Shown here piece after piece: positions 1 to 13,000 of a stretch of 64,000 nt of DNA. The DNA comes from Stichopus chloronotus. Its lineage: Eukaryota; Echinodermata; Holothuroidea; Aspidochirotida; Stichopodidae. The stretch spans positions 16,041,111 to 16,105,110 of the forward strand of contig CM037836.1 in assembly GCA_021234535.1 (NCBI GenBank). The letters run 5' to 3'. The notes under the pieces are model-generated. The model saw nothing but the letters and a program-made list of their open reading frames with translations. It did not search any database and was not told where the DNA came from. Positions within the stretch are counted from its first letter, which is position 1. Every line of letters starts with the position of its first letter. Both the position numbers and the translations under genes were made by a program.

Positions 1-769
1 ATTTAGCCAATAATTTCCTACAAATTATAAAATAAGTTTTAGGTTTCATTTTACAAAACTCATAACCTGAAATTAATTATTTAAATAATAAAGTGTCATC
101 TATACATATAAACATTGTTATAACAACCATCATTGTACAGCACTTACAATTAATCAATAATTTCATTAATTACATTATTATTTTTTTTTCAGTTTCATGT
201 CAGGTGATTCTGAATGGGGTTGGTTTTAATTTCACATCACAAAGGATCATAACCTGTATAATGAATCATTAAAATTAATAAAATGATGTTCTTCATTAAA
301 AACAAAAGAACAATTAAAAAAGTATTAAAATTTATTTCAGAACAATCAAAATATTTCATATGTCTTTTGTCTGGTTAATTCTTTCATACGTTGTGACAAA
401 ACGAAAGTAAACTAACAGTCAAATAAAGAATTATTGCAGTAAGTCTCACGTCTTGTGCTGCTGTAAAATTATTACGTCATGTGACATATCTCTTCCATTG
501 GTGTACACACTAAAATACCGACCTTCGAGGGCCCCGTCTGCATGCAAGGTATGTCATATCAGAGGTTCTCTTCCTATCTTGTGATTGGTAATGGCCTGCT
601 CTATCATAGCATTTAAAAAATTCCGTATGTCGAGTGGGTGAAAGTTTTGAGACTCCCCACCCCCCCCCCCCCTTCCCTTCACGAGGCTCTAAGACATAAA
701 TTTCTCTATACGGCACGTTCGATTATCTAAATCTCTTTCAATAGTCCTAATTTTCACATCATCTGTAGG
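1..769. other. Intergenic and probable 3' UTR of DUOXA
   Basis: No gene is visible. The part nearest the DUOXA stop codon is probably its 3' UTR on the minus strand. A minus-strand AATAAA lies at 331-336, about 435 nt past the stop, and is the best poly(A) signal candidate. A run of 13 C lies at 660-672. The rest is AT-rich with no recognised repeat. Confidence 0.4.
331..336 (-). terminator. Candidate poly(A) signal for DUOXA
   Basis: TTTATT on the plus strand reads AATAAA on the minus strand, about 435 nt after the stop codon at 770-772. The distance suits a 3' UTR. In AT-rich sequence the hexamer is common, so this rests on position only. Confidence 0.3.
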
Positions 770-3700
770 TTAATTGGTGCTCTTCAACATCCAACTACAA
801 AAAGATAATAATGGTGACTGAAAACATGACGAAAAAACCATCAGTTGTAGCCTGTTGTGAAATACTGACAAAGCACTTGAGGGGCAACTGTGCTTGACGT
901 CGTGATGCCTGGCTGCATCAAAACTCTCTGGCTCGAATTGGAAATCTCCGCCGTCAACCATGTCATCCAAAATGTCCTCGCAGACGAAGACTCTAAACCA
1001 AGTAGCTGAAAAATCATGACGTCATACATAACTGCCTGTCCGAGATAACGTTGTCGGAAATGTTCTTCTTCGTTTCTTTTCCTTCTTTCTTTATGTTTTC
1101 TTCTCTTCCTTCCTTCGTTGTCTCCTTTCATTTTTTTTGCTCCATAAGTCGATTCGAATTATAAAACTGTCTACTATTTCGATCAACCGTTCTGCCAATG
1201 AAAGTTAATTTGACGTATGACGTCATTGCTAGCGATGCAGCGGGTGATACGACAACTTTGGTAAACATATTTCTGGATGAGACTGCATGCCTGAACTAGA
1301 TGTGGGACGTTTCCGTTATTGTATCTTGACAGATCCAGGAAAAAAAAACACTGTTTTCCACTTCCTCACATAAATCCTATTTTTTCAAAAAAAAGTAGTC
1401 GGTTTCAGCTTTGTATGGAGGATGTGTCACCCCAGGAAAGTTCAAGCTCGAGTTCAGATCAGTTAGACCTGATGACATGCAGTGTTTGGAATATCAGGGT
1501 ACAAATATGTGTACTATTACTAACCAACAAGATTTAGATTTCTGGGTTCCCTGTAAAAAAAAAAAAAGAACATGGGAGGGATAATACTGTATCACTCAGA
1601 AAACAACAATACAAGTTGTAGTGTATGTAGCGGCAGCAAGACAAAAGGAAAAATACAATATATCTAAAAGGTTGGGTACGTATGCTTCGTGACAAACTGT
1701 TGGGGTAAACAGTGTACTGAAGTTTGTTGAAATTTAAGGCACCTTTTGCTGGGTATATCCTAAGAACAAGAAGAACATTTTTTTACCAACTTGCATATTG
1801 TTTTACCCAACAGTTTGTAAAGGGGCTTACGTAACCGACCATTTGTAAAAGTTCACCTAATTGTTTTCAAAGGAAAACAAAATTGACCTAAAATCGACAC
1901 GTTCTAGGATGAAAGGATGCTGCATGTAAGTCAATAAGATCTAACAAGAGAATGAATGGGTTGGAGAGTAGGGGGGGGGGAGGAGGGGGGAAGGAGGGGG
2001 AAGGAGGGGGTGGGGATACCTACGGAGATGAAGATTGTAACATGATGGGTGCTAGAAAAGTAAGGGCAAAGGTACTAGTTTAAGGCAGCGCTTTGATTAG
2101 AACAAACTTTCTCACCATTTTCTCGTTCCACAGCTGAATTTTTCAGAGCAATGAAAGCATCTCGAAGAGTCTTTCTTTTGTGTGAGGGTCTTATCAATGG
2201 TCTATGATTGGTCCACTGTGGACGGAAGGTATTGCCATTGGTATAACATAGGCCACTGTTGACATCATCATGTGGTGTATCATTCTGCAATCAAACATTT
2301 ACGGATTACGTAACAAATAGGGGAAAAATGTCTCTCTTTTAATCAGAATCCAAACTTTAAAGAAAATCCTTAAAGCGAAATCGTTGTTTGTTCTTAAAGT
2401 CCTGTACCTCTTTCACAACGCATCATGAAATATGGCAATATATGACAGATATCATACTCATAATTTGCATACTCACAAGCTCAAAAACATGTTTTGTCTA
2501 AGATTACAGATCAATACGTTTACGTCGATACTATACACAAAGCAATGCAATTCATCTTTGCGTTTTCTATATTCGCCTCCTTATTCAGTCTCAGCACAAT
2601 AAGCAACAGTGTTGTATTTGCGTTTGAATGGAAAATGCGGTCCTCACCCACCCCAAACTGATGAATTAGTATATCCCCTTATGCTATTTCACGAATGGCT
2701 CTTCGTCATTATGTGATATCATGTTGCAGCATAACAGCTTGCTTATATGCAGTACTTATATTCAGCAACATGATGAAAATACGTATGACAGAAATGACAA
2801 AAGAACGGCAAGATTTTGATGATATTTTAATATAAAGCAAGGACGACGACTGCTTATTCCCTTTAAATGAAAGGAAATCTAATTTAACTGTAACTTTGCA
2901 TTATAGACAATGAACCATAGACAATAGAACTAGAAAGTTTTCACAAAGTTCCATCGTCGCTATTTTGGCGAATTACCATTTTCAGCTATAAATAAAATAG
3001 CTTTTATTCGTTCGAAATTAGTGAAGTACGTTCAGAAACGAGTGTCCGCAAACTTACGTTTAACTTAATGTTATAAAACATAACACGGTTGACAATGTGC
3101 GCCATTGATTGTGCGTCAATGATTTTCTGTTTGGCGGTATCGCCATTTAACTTTATCCCATTTTCTTGTAAATGGTCCCCGTCCCGTTCGTCACCGTGTA
3201 TGTCTTCAGTCTCCAACAACCGCAGTCCAGCAACTAATACCGGTGTTTTACGGTTCCCGCTACCGTGTCCCTCCGGTACGACGGTGTTGCGACGAGTGGT
3301 CGATATCGAATCTTCCTCGGGCGGTTCCATCGAGAAGAAAATACAGGTTTCGTTAGGTACGAAGAAGTTGGCTACGACGATGAGGACACCGAGGATAAAA
3401 GCAAACACACCTGAAAGAAAAAGAAAATATGGAATGCACACACATATCGAGGTGTAAGGGACTTTCCCAACCTACACAGGTCCAGCCTTCCAAAAATGGT
3501 AGTGTACTTAGAAAACAATTGACCTTGGTTTGATCGCCATGCGCGAAAACACCAGCGGCCATTGCTACAGATCTGCACATATCTTGTGCTTATTATCGTT
3601 GCGTTTATCACGTGACAAATTTTTGTTGGACAGCAATGAAGGCTTTAAAGGGGCTCATTGAGTTGATGTCAGTAAAGATTGCGGTGATTTTGAAGTATAC

Positions 3701-6700
3701 AAACACACGACAATACTCACAATTAGCATAATTAATCAGGTTTCACATCCAATAGTTATATGAAAACTGTCAATTTTTTCGAATTTTTGACCATTACTTG
3801 CTCTGATTGTGTGCATGTGAATGTACTAATGTGAAAATGTGTGGTCATAAAGTTTCAACAACCAAATTTAATCTTTGGTTACTCACTCATTAATGTTCCA
3901 ACGTATGTAAAACTTTGGGATCCTTTTAGTTTGACTGTTTGTCATTAGTATGTGAAGGAAACTTGACCGGTTTAGAAAAATAACTCAATGAGCCTCTTTA
4001 AGCACATTGACATAATTCACCAACGAATTTACTCAGAAAGGTTTTTGTTCTGTCTGTGTCTGTGCGTGCGTTGACAATTGGTGTCAATCAGGGACGTTTT
4101 TATGGAAACCCACCAATCAGGGACTCATCTTGAATGTGGGACGGTCCCTCTTTCAAAGCCTTCATGGGCAATATGGTGGCGCCATGAAAGTATCTATTGA
4201 ATTTGAAGGAATATAGAAAAAGTCCCCATTGAGATATGGTTGGATTACATCCTCTTTTCCAGGTGTATGTGTGTAAGACGTCATGCCCACGGTTCCCTAG
4301 TGAAAAACCCATTCACACCCACTAACAGGATTGATTAGTATTAATTGGAAACATTTTGAGCGCCTCCACCTTTTTTTTTTGTTGTGTCAAAGGAAATGAT
4401 TTTCCATCAGTATAACCTACTACAAGGTTTACCCATAGCCGTCCACGGTTGAAAGATAAAATGAAGGGAGTCCCCGTTGGGCGGCATTTACCTGTATGTG
4501 TGTGACAGCCGGATAACTATTTTCTAATTCAGCTATCTTCTGAATGTTATCACGGATAGCGTAGACTCAAGTCTGATTTAAGTAGAACTAAGGCTCTGGT
4601 GAGACTACGAGTCGATGGAAGTCAACCATTGGGAAATAAACTAAGTTACTCAGATGTCGGTATAGCTTAATTGTAGGTATTCTATTCTGGTTGCCATCTT
4701 AATAAGAAATGCCATATGAAATCAAACGTTACACCATTCACACTGGACTATGTCGCAACTTTAAAATTTGAGGGCGGTATACAGAAATAAAATAATGGTA
4801 ATCAAAGATTAGTTTATCAAACGTTACTTTCATAACTTACGCCTGGTGGTATATCTTTTGGGAACTTGACAACTTAGAATTTCTAATAGTTTACAATACA
4901 AGATAACTCTTCCTTAAACACCCAACTCTGCTAAATAACGACAAGGCCTAGATAACACTTGGTACAATACGCTGACCTAGGCAGTTAAATATAGGGATAA
5001 GATCAACATATAGTGCTCTGAAAGGAGATTCAACCAATGCAAAACACACTTTACATTTTGCGCTAGTGAGAGGAGAATAGTCGATTTCAGCGAGACGTCT
5101 AAATCATAAATTTGCCATTTCGGATAATGGAAAACACTATTATTGTCTTAGTGTGTTTATTTGTTCGTTTGTTCGTTTGTGAGTGTGCGTGATTGTTTGT
5201 CTGTTTGTTTGTGTTGCCTCGATCATCAATTTCACCATGCTCTCGCACATATGCACGTATTCTTAACTAACAAGAGGGAATGCGAAAAAAAACAATGAAA
5301 TGAAACAGATTCCTTGATCGCAGCTTGGACCTACCCGTAAATAAACACAAATAGAAACTCCAACCGAAGGAAAATGTCAAAAATTTCTGAGAGGCGATGG
5401 GAATGACGAGGTACGTAGAGCCGTATCTGATAGACGACCAGAGAATATTACTGGAGAGCATGCTAGCACCGACAAGACATAGAGTCTCACCACAGACTTG
5501 TATAGACATGAATGATAGTATGACAGCCAGCAACCAAAGACTCCATGATAACCTGAGTAAACAAAAAAAAAAAAAGAAGAAACACAGAAGGAAAAAACAG
5601 CAACAAATAAGATAGAGGCAAGATGTACACAATCAGGAACAACATTCGCAGATTGTTTACACTGTTGCTGCAAATTAACTATGGTCAGCTCTTATAGGAT
5701 GAGCCTTCCAGTTTTCAATAACACTTGCTTCATGTAATAACTTACTTTTCTTTGGAATAACATGTTGAGCATTAATTGTGTTCCAGGAATTTTAAAGATT
5801 TTATTGTATGCTGTAGATTGAGGTTGAGTCATTCAGCAAAATACGTTCACATGATGTATTTGAATAATTTTCTCTTGTAGTTACATTATCAATTGGTAGG
5901 CCACATTTAGATTAACGGAATTTATCTATATATTAGATAATTTTTATGCTCTTGTATTTCATTATTAAATGAATTTCAAATTTGATTATCGTACATACTG
6001 TACTTCAACTTGGAACATTGCTCATTACATAGGCCTATCTTGTGTCTATCATCACAACACACAATATTTTGCGCGAATACAAGAAAACAAACGTTACCAA
6101 AGCATTATCTTTGCGTAATATCCAGATAATCTGTAAGATCTCCCCCAGAGGATATCTTCTCCGTCTAAAGTAAAGTACTCAGCCACCCAAAGAATCGGCA
6201 GAGGCATGCCGCGCCGTTGAGCTTCCCGAAACTCTCTGTTGATTCTGCCAGCTGTGGACACGGGAAATATCAGAATAACTTGTCATTGTCGTATAGCAAC
6301 GCATAAAGAACATGCAGGGACTCCCTCACTATTATAAGGTCCTCTTCCAAGTCCAAATTTCCACGCTGTCTTCAATTAGGTGCACGTTAAATCACATGTT
6401 GTCACTTAGCAATGATCTATTTTACAACCTTATCCCACATGTGAACTGAGTAAGTGGCCTTTCGTGTGATATTGTGATTCAACCCTGTTGTTTGCTGTGA
6501 CCTCGTAATAGAGATTAATATTTTTTTCACCCCTGGTGCAATAACCCCTTCAAATCTCGTTCCCCGAATTTTCAAAGTTATATATATTTAATTTTATTTT
6601 CATTGAAAACCCGATAAAAAAGTTCCCAAATTCTTGCGTGTGCTACGTAATATTATATTTATATGACGCTCACAATATCGTCCAAATCCAATTCTTCCCT

Positions 6701-9700
6701 GTGGTCCGTCGAAATTAAATCGTTCATTATAGTTGATTCTATGTCCTTTTCCGGGACCTTCGGTAGGTTTTTCGGGAACACCTGCAAGCAGACGAAATAT
6801 ATATACTCAGCTTTGAAATCGGAAATTTGCTCTGACGTACAGTACAATAAGCATGGGAAGAGCATGTTTTTTGAACATGGCGATGAATGAATTGCATTTA
6901 AAAAAAAAAATTGAACAGTTTATGTTTCATTTTCGATGTTTCAGTGAATAATGAAACAGGTAAAATGTGACGTAATGTACGTTGCCATAAAACCACCACC
7001 ATCTCGGAGTCCCCATCCTTTCTATTTTGATTTGAAAACTAGCGACCCCCCACTGCCAACGAGCAATGCAACATGTATGGAAGCTACATACAGATAACAC
7101 CAATCACACAATGTATTGTGTGACAGGGCAAGCCACCCCTCGGACAATTTGGCCTGCCCCAGGAAAAGTCCTCTTCAAAGTTTCCCCTGGGACAAACTCC
7201 CCAGGCCACTTTCCACCCCAGCAACAGAAGTTCCCAACCCGCAGACTTCCACCTAGGGCAACTCTCCTTGAAAATTCGCTTACGACAAAGTTTAGGGTTA
7301 CCGAAAAAGTTAGGGAAATTGCCAAGAGGAAATTGTAACCTGGAACCAATCTCCATGAAAATATCATGCTTTGGTTAAGACTATTCAAGATATTCTTTTG
7401 TGTGGTATCATATCTGTATAGTCAACTTGAATGCATAATTTCATGCATGCAACATAGGTCAATTTGGTGAACAGTATAACTTTTCATACTTTATGAATCT
7501 TCCTCGAGCCGAGATGAAGAGAATGGAGACTTACCGTCGCTCATGGCAACAGCTCACTGTACTGGATCAACTTACCTTTAAGGGTAATATTAACACTAGT
7601 TAAGCCAATATGGACTCCAATGTCGGCATGAATTTCACCGCCGACTCCAACTCGATAAGGCATAGGAGCATCACTGACCCAGGCAACCTCCCAACTTTGT
7701 CCGAAAATTGAAACTGTCAACAACAAAAAGAAACAGGTGTAAAGGTTACACAAAAAAGGGGAGAAAATAGCAAGGACAGCACAGAAGCCCCCCCTCCCCA
7801 CACACACACACACTAACATAGACACGAACATGCAGAAAGAAAGATGCAGGTTATTCAGAGAAACATCATACTCTCAACATTAACTTTAATAGAGAGGATG
7901 TTTAACAAAGATCAACCTATCTTCATTTACTATGAAGATGTGCGAAGTATGCGCCTTCTTGGTTTTATTCCTACATTTTCAAACTGATAAGGTCGTTGAT
8001 ATAAGCAGGTTTGATTCGTTTCTGTATGTTGCTGCTGGAGTGTTTGTGAAGGTTTTAGAATGTGAGGTTTTCATTGCACCTTTTGTGATTAGTCAGGTGA
8101 GGTACATAAAATTAGGCCTAACTGTGAATAAATTGAGGAACAACAGCGAAATCTGTTTTTACGGGAACAACATACGTCGGCGCAAAAGTGTATAGGCCTA
8201 TCTGAATCTTCATTCCAGGTAGATTAGCAACTCAAAGTGGGTTTAATGTCTCTCTGTTAATGGGCCTTTCAAACATATTACACAGAGTGAACTTGTACAT
8301 TAAAGTACCAGTCTTGACAAGATATGATCAGTGAAATAGCGTTACAGGTTGGAGGTCAAGTGAGGCGGTGTCACTGGTGGTGTGAAGATGTAAAATAAAC
8401 CAACAGTCCTTGTCGAACGTCTACATAATAATGACGGTAGTGGTCCCCTTCCTGGATCCACAAATCATTAGACCTAAATCGTGGAGTAATGTACATAGCT
8501 TTACGAGCGATAAATTAAATTTTTATTGATGTAATTTTTTTTTTAAAGGATATTCCTATTTTAAAATATATACTTTGTGTTGACCATACAATTATGTTGG
8601 GTACATTCTAGGACACCTGAAGGGCAATACAAATGTAAAAGTAGATATAATCACCTTTGATGGCTAGACCGATGAAAATTGAGATTAAAGTCCTCGTCAA
8701 GAAGAACAATCGCTGAGCGGGAGATATTGAGAAAAAAAAAAAGAAGAAAACGACTGAAAAATCGAATCTAGCCAGATATGACCATATATCAATTCCAAGA
8801 CGTTATTTGTTAAGGAGGCATTTTTGAAGAAACAGAACATGAGTGGACAGCTTCGCCAATTTGCGAAATGAAACGAACTACTATCTTTATAGAAATACCA
8901 ATTACCCATTCTTTGAAAGCCACGATAATATAGACCTATGTCCCATTAAAATGTAACTTCATAGAAAGGTAAGGGAATGTTTACATATAACTAATTCTTC
9001 CATCGAAAACTGTAATATAATTAACCATGAGAAACCTTCAAGACATAAATGGTCACCACTCTGGTGAAAGAAACTGCAAAATTTATTTTGTTTATGTGAG
9101 TCATTTCTACACCAACCATTAACTAACCATTATACCATTCGAAGTCCTTTGTAAAGTAATCCCTTTAGTAAGAGAATTAAGTTGACTAAAAGGAATCCTC
9201 CCATGGTAGATATAATGCGCATCGGTGCGACGTATAAAATTAATTTTTAATTTTACCTTTGTAATGAAAATTGTAATATGGGTATCTTTTTTCTGATTAA
9301 ATACTTCGACTCTATGGGAATTAAAAATAATGCAGACATATTTTGGACTTCCGGCTTAAATTTACTGGAATAATGATTTTAATCACTTTAAATGTCCAAT
9401 TTTCTGACCAAGAGTGCATTTGTTTAACCACCCAGCATAGAGACAGGATGACTCTAGTCACTTATAACGCTTTGTCATAAATGATTCTAGGATGGCCTGA
9501 GTTCATTGATTCTCATGTGGAGTTACATCTTGAACGTTCAAACGGAAGTTATTAGTACTTACTGGTAAAATGCGCACGAAGCTGAGGAAGGGGGGGGGGG
9601 GAGGGTCAGCCAATGGTTTCATTGGAGTTGAATCTCTTCATTATAATGTGAGTCCAAGAGTCAGATGACTCTAATACAGCTTTGGGGTTCAATTCTCGGC

Positions 9701-9961
9701 ACCGAAGATGAGAGTGCATTTCTTATGCTGAGACAGGTGAGGGAAATGAAGGGTAACGTTAATATGCCATGTCACTCTCACATACTACGGTCTGATTCTT
9801 ACCACTTTTCCTCTGAAGCCTGCAGATATCGCCAATAAACTGACTAAAATGAGGAAATACACCGAGATAACCGCAGTGAGGTAGTAATCCACTGTCACTG
9901 GCGTTTTGTCCCTCGGGTATTGAGTTGGACCTAGTTCCTCTCGAAATCCAGAGAAAGCCAT
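770..9961 (-). CDS. DUOXA: Dual oxidase maturation factor (DUOXA-like), nine coding exons
   Basis: DUOXA is an ER membrane partner that lets dual oxidase (DUOX) fold, leave the ER and make hydrogen peroxide. Coding exons, in gene order: 9961-9803, 8712-8655, 7713-7576, 6781-6674, 6251-6098, 5552-5335, 3410-3058, 2284-2116, 1005-770. All introns are GT-AG and all phases agree; the product is 530 residues. Family signatures: residues PVTVDYY then a membrane segment at about 28-48; GFRGKVRLFFLTR leading into a second segment at 57-72; IGLTSVNITLKG at 107-119 with an N-glycosylation site at Asn114; INYNERF at 134-140; LPILWVAEYFT at 172-182; YRLSGYYAKIMLW at 194-206; hydrophobic segments to about 299. 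The start ATG at 9961-9959 lies 42 nt inside an exon whose acceptor is at 10003. After residue 300 the tail is charged and not clearly conserved; exons 8 and 9 rest on phase and splice sites. Human DUOXA1 forms are about 343-483 residues. The seven-exon core is very secure; the last two exons less so. Confidence 0.9.
3004..3410 (-). other. Alternative last coding exon of DUOXA (intron 7 retained)
   Basis: If the donor at 3057 (GTAAGT after AAC) is not used, the frame runs on for 17 more residues after Asn396 and stops at 3004-3006, giving a 413-residue protein. The donor matches consensus well, and the two downstream exons fit its phase exactly, so the spliced form is probably the main one. 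An AATAAA (minus strand, 3008-3003) overlaps this stop codon, which could permit an early poly(A) form. Confidence 0.45.
3645..4001. mobile_element. TTAA-flanked MITE in DUOXA intron
   Basis: The ends are inverted repeats: TTAAAGGGGCTCATTGAGTT on the left and the complement of nearly the same sequence on the right (AACTCAATGAGCCTCTTTAA). Both ends sit on TTAA, the target site duplicated by piggyBac-type transposases. It is 357 bp with no coding potential, so it is non-autonomous. It lies in intron 6 of DUOXA. The piggyBac assignment rests on TTAA only. Confidence 0.6.
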
Positions 9962-10003
9962 ACTTCCACATGGTTGTAGTTACATCACAAGCATACAGAG
10001 AAA
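9962..10003 (-). promoter_or_regulatory. 5' UTR end of DUOXA with short upstream ORF
   Basis: A pyrimidine-rich acceptor (CTTTCACAG) ends at 10004, so the start-codon exon carries 42 nt of leader and at least one non-coding exon lies upstream. The leader holds ATG-CTT-GTG-ATG-TAA, a very short upstream ORF, and another ATG in a different frame 10 nt before the chosen start. The chosen ATG (GTATGG) is the one whose frame gives the DUOXA protein. Upstream ATGs could lower translation; that is inference. A possible leader exon ends at a GTACGT donor near 11132. Confidence 0.5.
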
Positions 10004-13000
10004 CTGTGAAAGAAGAGAAGCGTAAGCATATGGTTAGGTGTTTGAAATAAATAAATTTCATGGATAATGTTCACACTTCATGTTTTAGAATTATATTATG
10101 TGGATCACAGCACGTCACTTTGGTTGAGATATAACACAAATGTAAGGCAACTTAAACATGCACTAAAAATGGCAGCTTTATCTGGATGTTTCTGTGACAT
10201 TTAACACTGCATCATGTCACATTTTCATGCATGTGTGGAAATCCCGTTAATCAGAACCATGAAGAAAATTATTAATCTGTAATCACGGGCACTCAGATTT
10301 TTAGATCGACGGGGGGGGGGGGGGGGGGGGTGTGCACATTACGTATTGGAAAAGTCTGAAAACCCAATTAAGTTATACTTTAAAACCAGTGGATGAGACA
10401 CTTACCTTTTTCTTGTTAAAGTAGGTGGGTGGGGCGACAGAGTACCCAACGTTGCATATATGAGCATCAAAGATACAGTGAATCCATAAGTCGCCACTTA
10501 CTACTATTGGTAAAATTGAAAAAAAAAGAACACCAAATTTGTCTTTTGAAATTATTAGCAATTTACCCGAATTCGAAGAGAAGTCCACTCAGGGGAGATA
10601 CCACGAGATTTAGAGGATATGGCACTCGGAACGAGATTATAAGTCTGATAGGTGTTTAATGCATCTCTCTGAGCAATTTACGAATGTTGTGTGACTCTCT
10701 GCCTCCAAGATTCCAAGGGATGATCCCATTCCAAAAAGTTATGAACAAAACCAATGAAAAAAATTTAATGAAATTTTGGATGTGTCCATGCGTTGTCCAG
10801 ATCGGTGAAGGATAAGTTAAGTATTGCAGATGTACACTCTTCATATCTAAATACCAAACCACGTCCAAGGGTCGGTGTCGGATACTGTGATTACGTGCGT
10901 CGCAGCCAACAGGATCAGTGCATGATATATTTATCGACAACGTGTCATGTCCATATGTGACCTTCGGTCAACAGTAAGTTCATCAACCACAGCGAAAATC
11001 GATTGGGCCCTTATTAATACGCAACGGACACCGAAGGAACCCATAGAGCACATGTTATACAACGAGACAATGACCTAATACCTCTGATATGATTACAGGT
11101 CACATTGCGTCAAAGGTCGTGAAAAAAAAACGTACCTGCTACCGTCTCTCTGTTCGTTGCTATGGAGTCGTGACGCAACCCTCGACCGACAATTGTACGG
11201 TTGGTTTCTTACAGTGACGTGAAGGCCCCTGTAGTCTGCTCTTGATGATATAGCAATTTCCGTCGGCAAGATTGAGATTCTTAGTAGTCTAACATCGGTG
11301 ATCATTAATGACACGGGGTCATATAGATGATGACAGAATAAATTCACACCCTCTTTAGTCTGTGCTCCTCTGTGTTGTGAGGTGTCAATTTGAATGAACA
11401 GTTATTGATCCAAAGGCCACAAAATTGATTCAACATCTTCATTGTGACAACCCTCTCTTCGTTTACTAACTTTCCCATTGTCTGGCGTTCACAACCGATA
11501 AGTTTACTTCAATAAACAGACACGTACTGTACATAGGAATGTTCAAATTAAAGGAGGATATAGGTAGTCGTGACATAGGCACTACGTCTTACATTACTTT
11601 TTTCAACTTCTTCTTCCAGGTCTCTGTTTAGTGTTTACCTTGGTGAACTCTGCAGGTTAACCTTAATGACCTTTTCATCAATTCCTTCCCACAACGCCTG
11701 TTGTTAAAACTCTACTCCCTTGTACGGCGCCTGTGTGTACTGCTCTGCTCGTAACTCGAATTGCTTCAGTCCAGTAAGGGAGTGCTGTATGTATGAGTTT
11801 CTAGAACTGCATGGGATGTATCAATAGGTTACAGGGAGAAGAAAACACTACCATCGTCATAACACGTGACTGCATACAGTGCAGAAAAGTTGAAAGCGAG
11901 ATAACATGAGGAAGCCGGGGTGTAAGCTATAACAGCAAAGAAGATCAAAGATATGAAGGGGTTCAGGGACAAGTCCGGTGGAATATTGGACCTGAGTGCA
12001 GATGCTCCCCCACTCCTAATGTTAGTCCCTCTGAGACAATTGTACGCATAGTTTGGTTTTGAGACAGCGTGACACATTTTTAATTAGCACCGCACTGACA
12101 AAGAAACTAGTCTGTCGTTACCAAGTCCCCCCCCCCCTCCACGACCAAATATGCTAAACTTAACTCAAGAGGACTTTTTGTACCACCTTCATTTTAGGCA
12201 GTGCAAATGGTCTCCCCATGCAGTAAGAAAGATTAAAAAACAAACGGAAGCTTAAAAGTGCCATAAGATATATATATATTATTTTTCGCTACAAGTTGAC
12301 TATTTATTGCAAAATATCACGTCAAACAACAGAAAAGTGACCAAATGTTACTTGCGTCATTTCAAGAATTCAACAATCTCCTGTAAAACTTCTTTGACTG
12401 CTAGCAATACGAGAGACCTGGGATGAAATTTGAGAACAGGATAATTATTGGAGCGAGTACGTAATATAAAACAAAGGATTAAGGGCAGTGGGTATCAAAT
12501 TGCTATGAAATTGATACACAAAAAAGTGGCATCTTGCAGTTTGGTTGTATACAACACTGAAAGAAGTTTGTGTTTATTGAAGGGTGAGTATTAGCCTTGA
12601 CATGAATACACTGTCCTATTCTAACCACTAAAGGACTGTACGAAAAATTTGTGGAGATGTGACGGACGGGTACGAATTTCCCTGTAAAATATCACTGTAA
12701 GATAAGGATCAATAAGACATTGTAAAAACTGATAAAGACTCTTATTGAAAGAAACCCTTTTTGGTGCCAAGACGTTTTGAAATTTTACATGAAATGTGGC
12801 TGACATGAGCAGTGCATATCTTTATGGGGGGGGGGGGGGGGTTGTGAAGGTCCAAAATTCCGACTTGTTGGATTTTTTCTAGGGTTCCTGTGTATAGAGT
12901 AGATTGCGACATGTCATGTTTAAAAAAATTCCAGTCATGTGACACAAGGCGCCATTTTGCCTCCAACTACCAAATAGCTAGTTCGCGTAACTAATACCGT

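Noticed and set aside
7066..7388. Overlapping 90-94 codon frames in DUOXA intron 3
   Set aside because: They are open on both strands in a C-rich stretch without splice or family support.
9630..9705. tRNA-like B-box (GGGTTCAATTCTC) near 9685
   Set aside because: No matching acceptor stem or complete cloverleaf could be drawn; at most a decayed tRNA-derived SINE.
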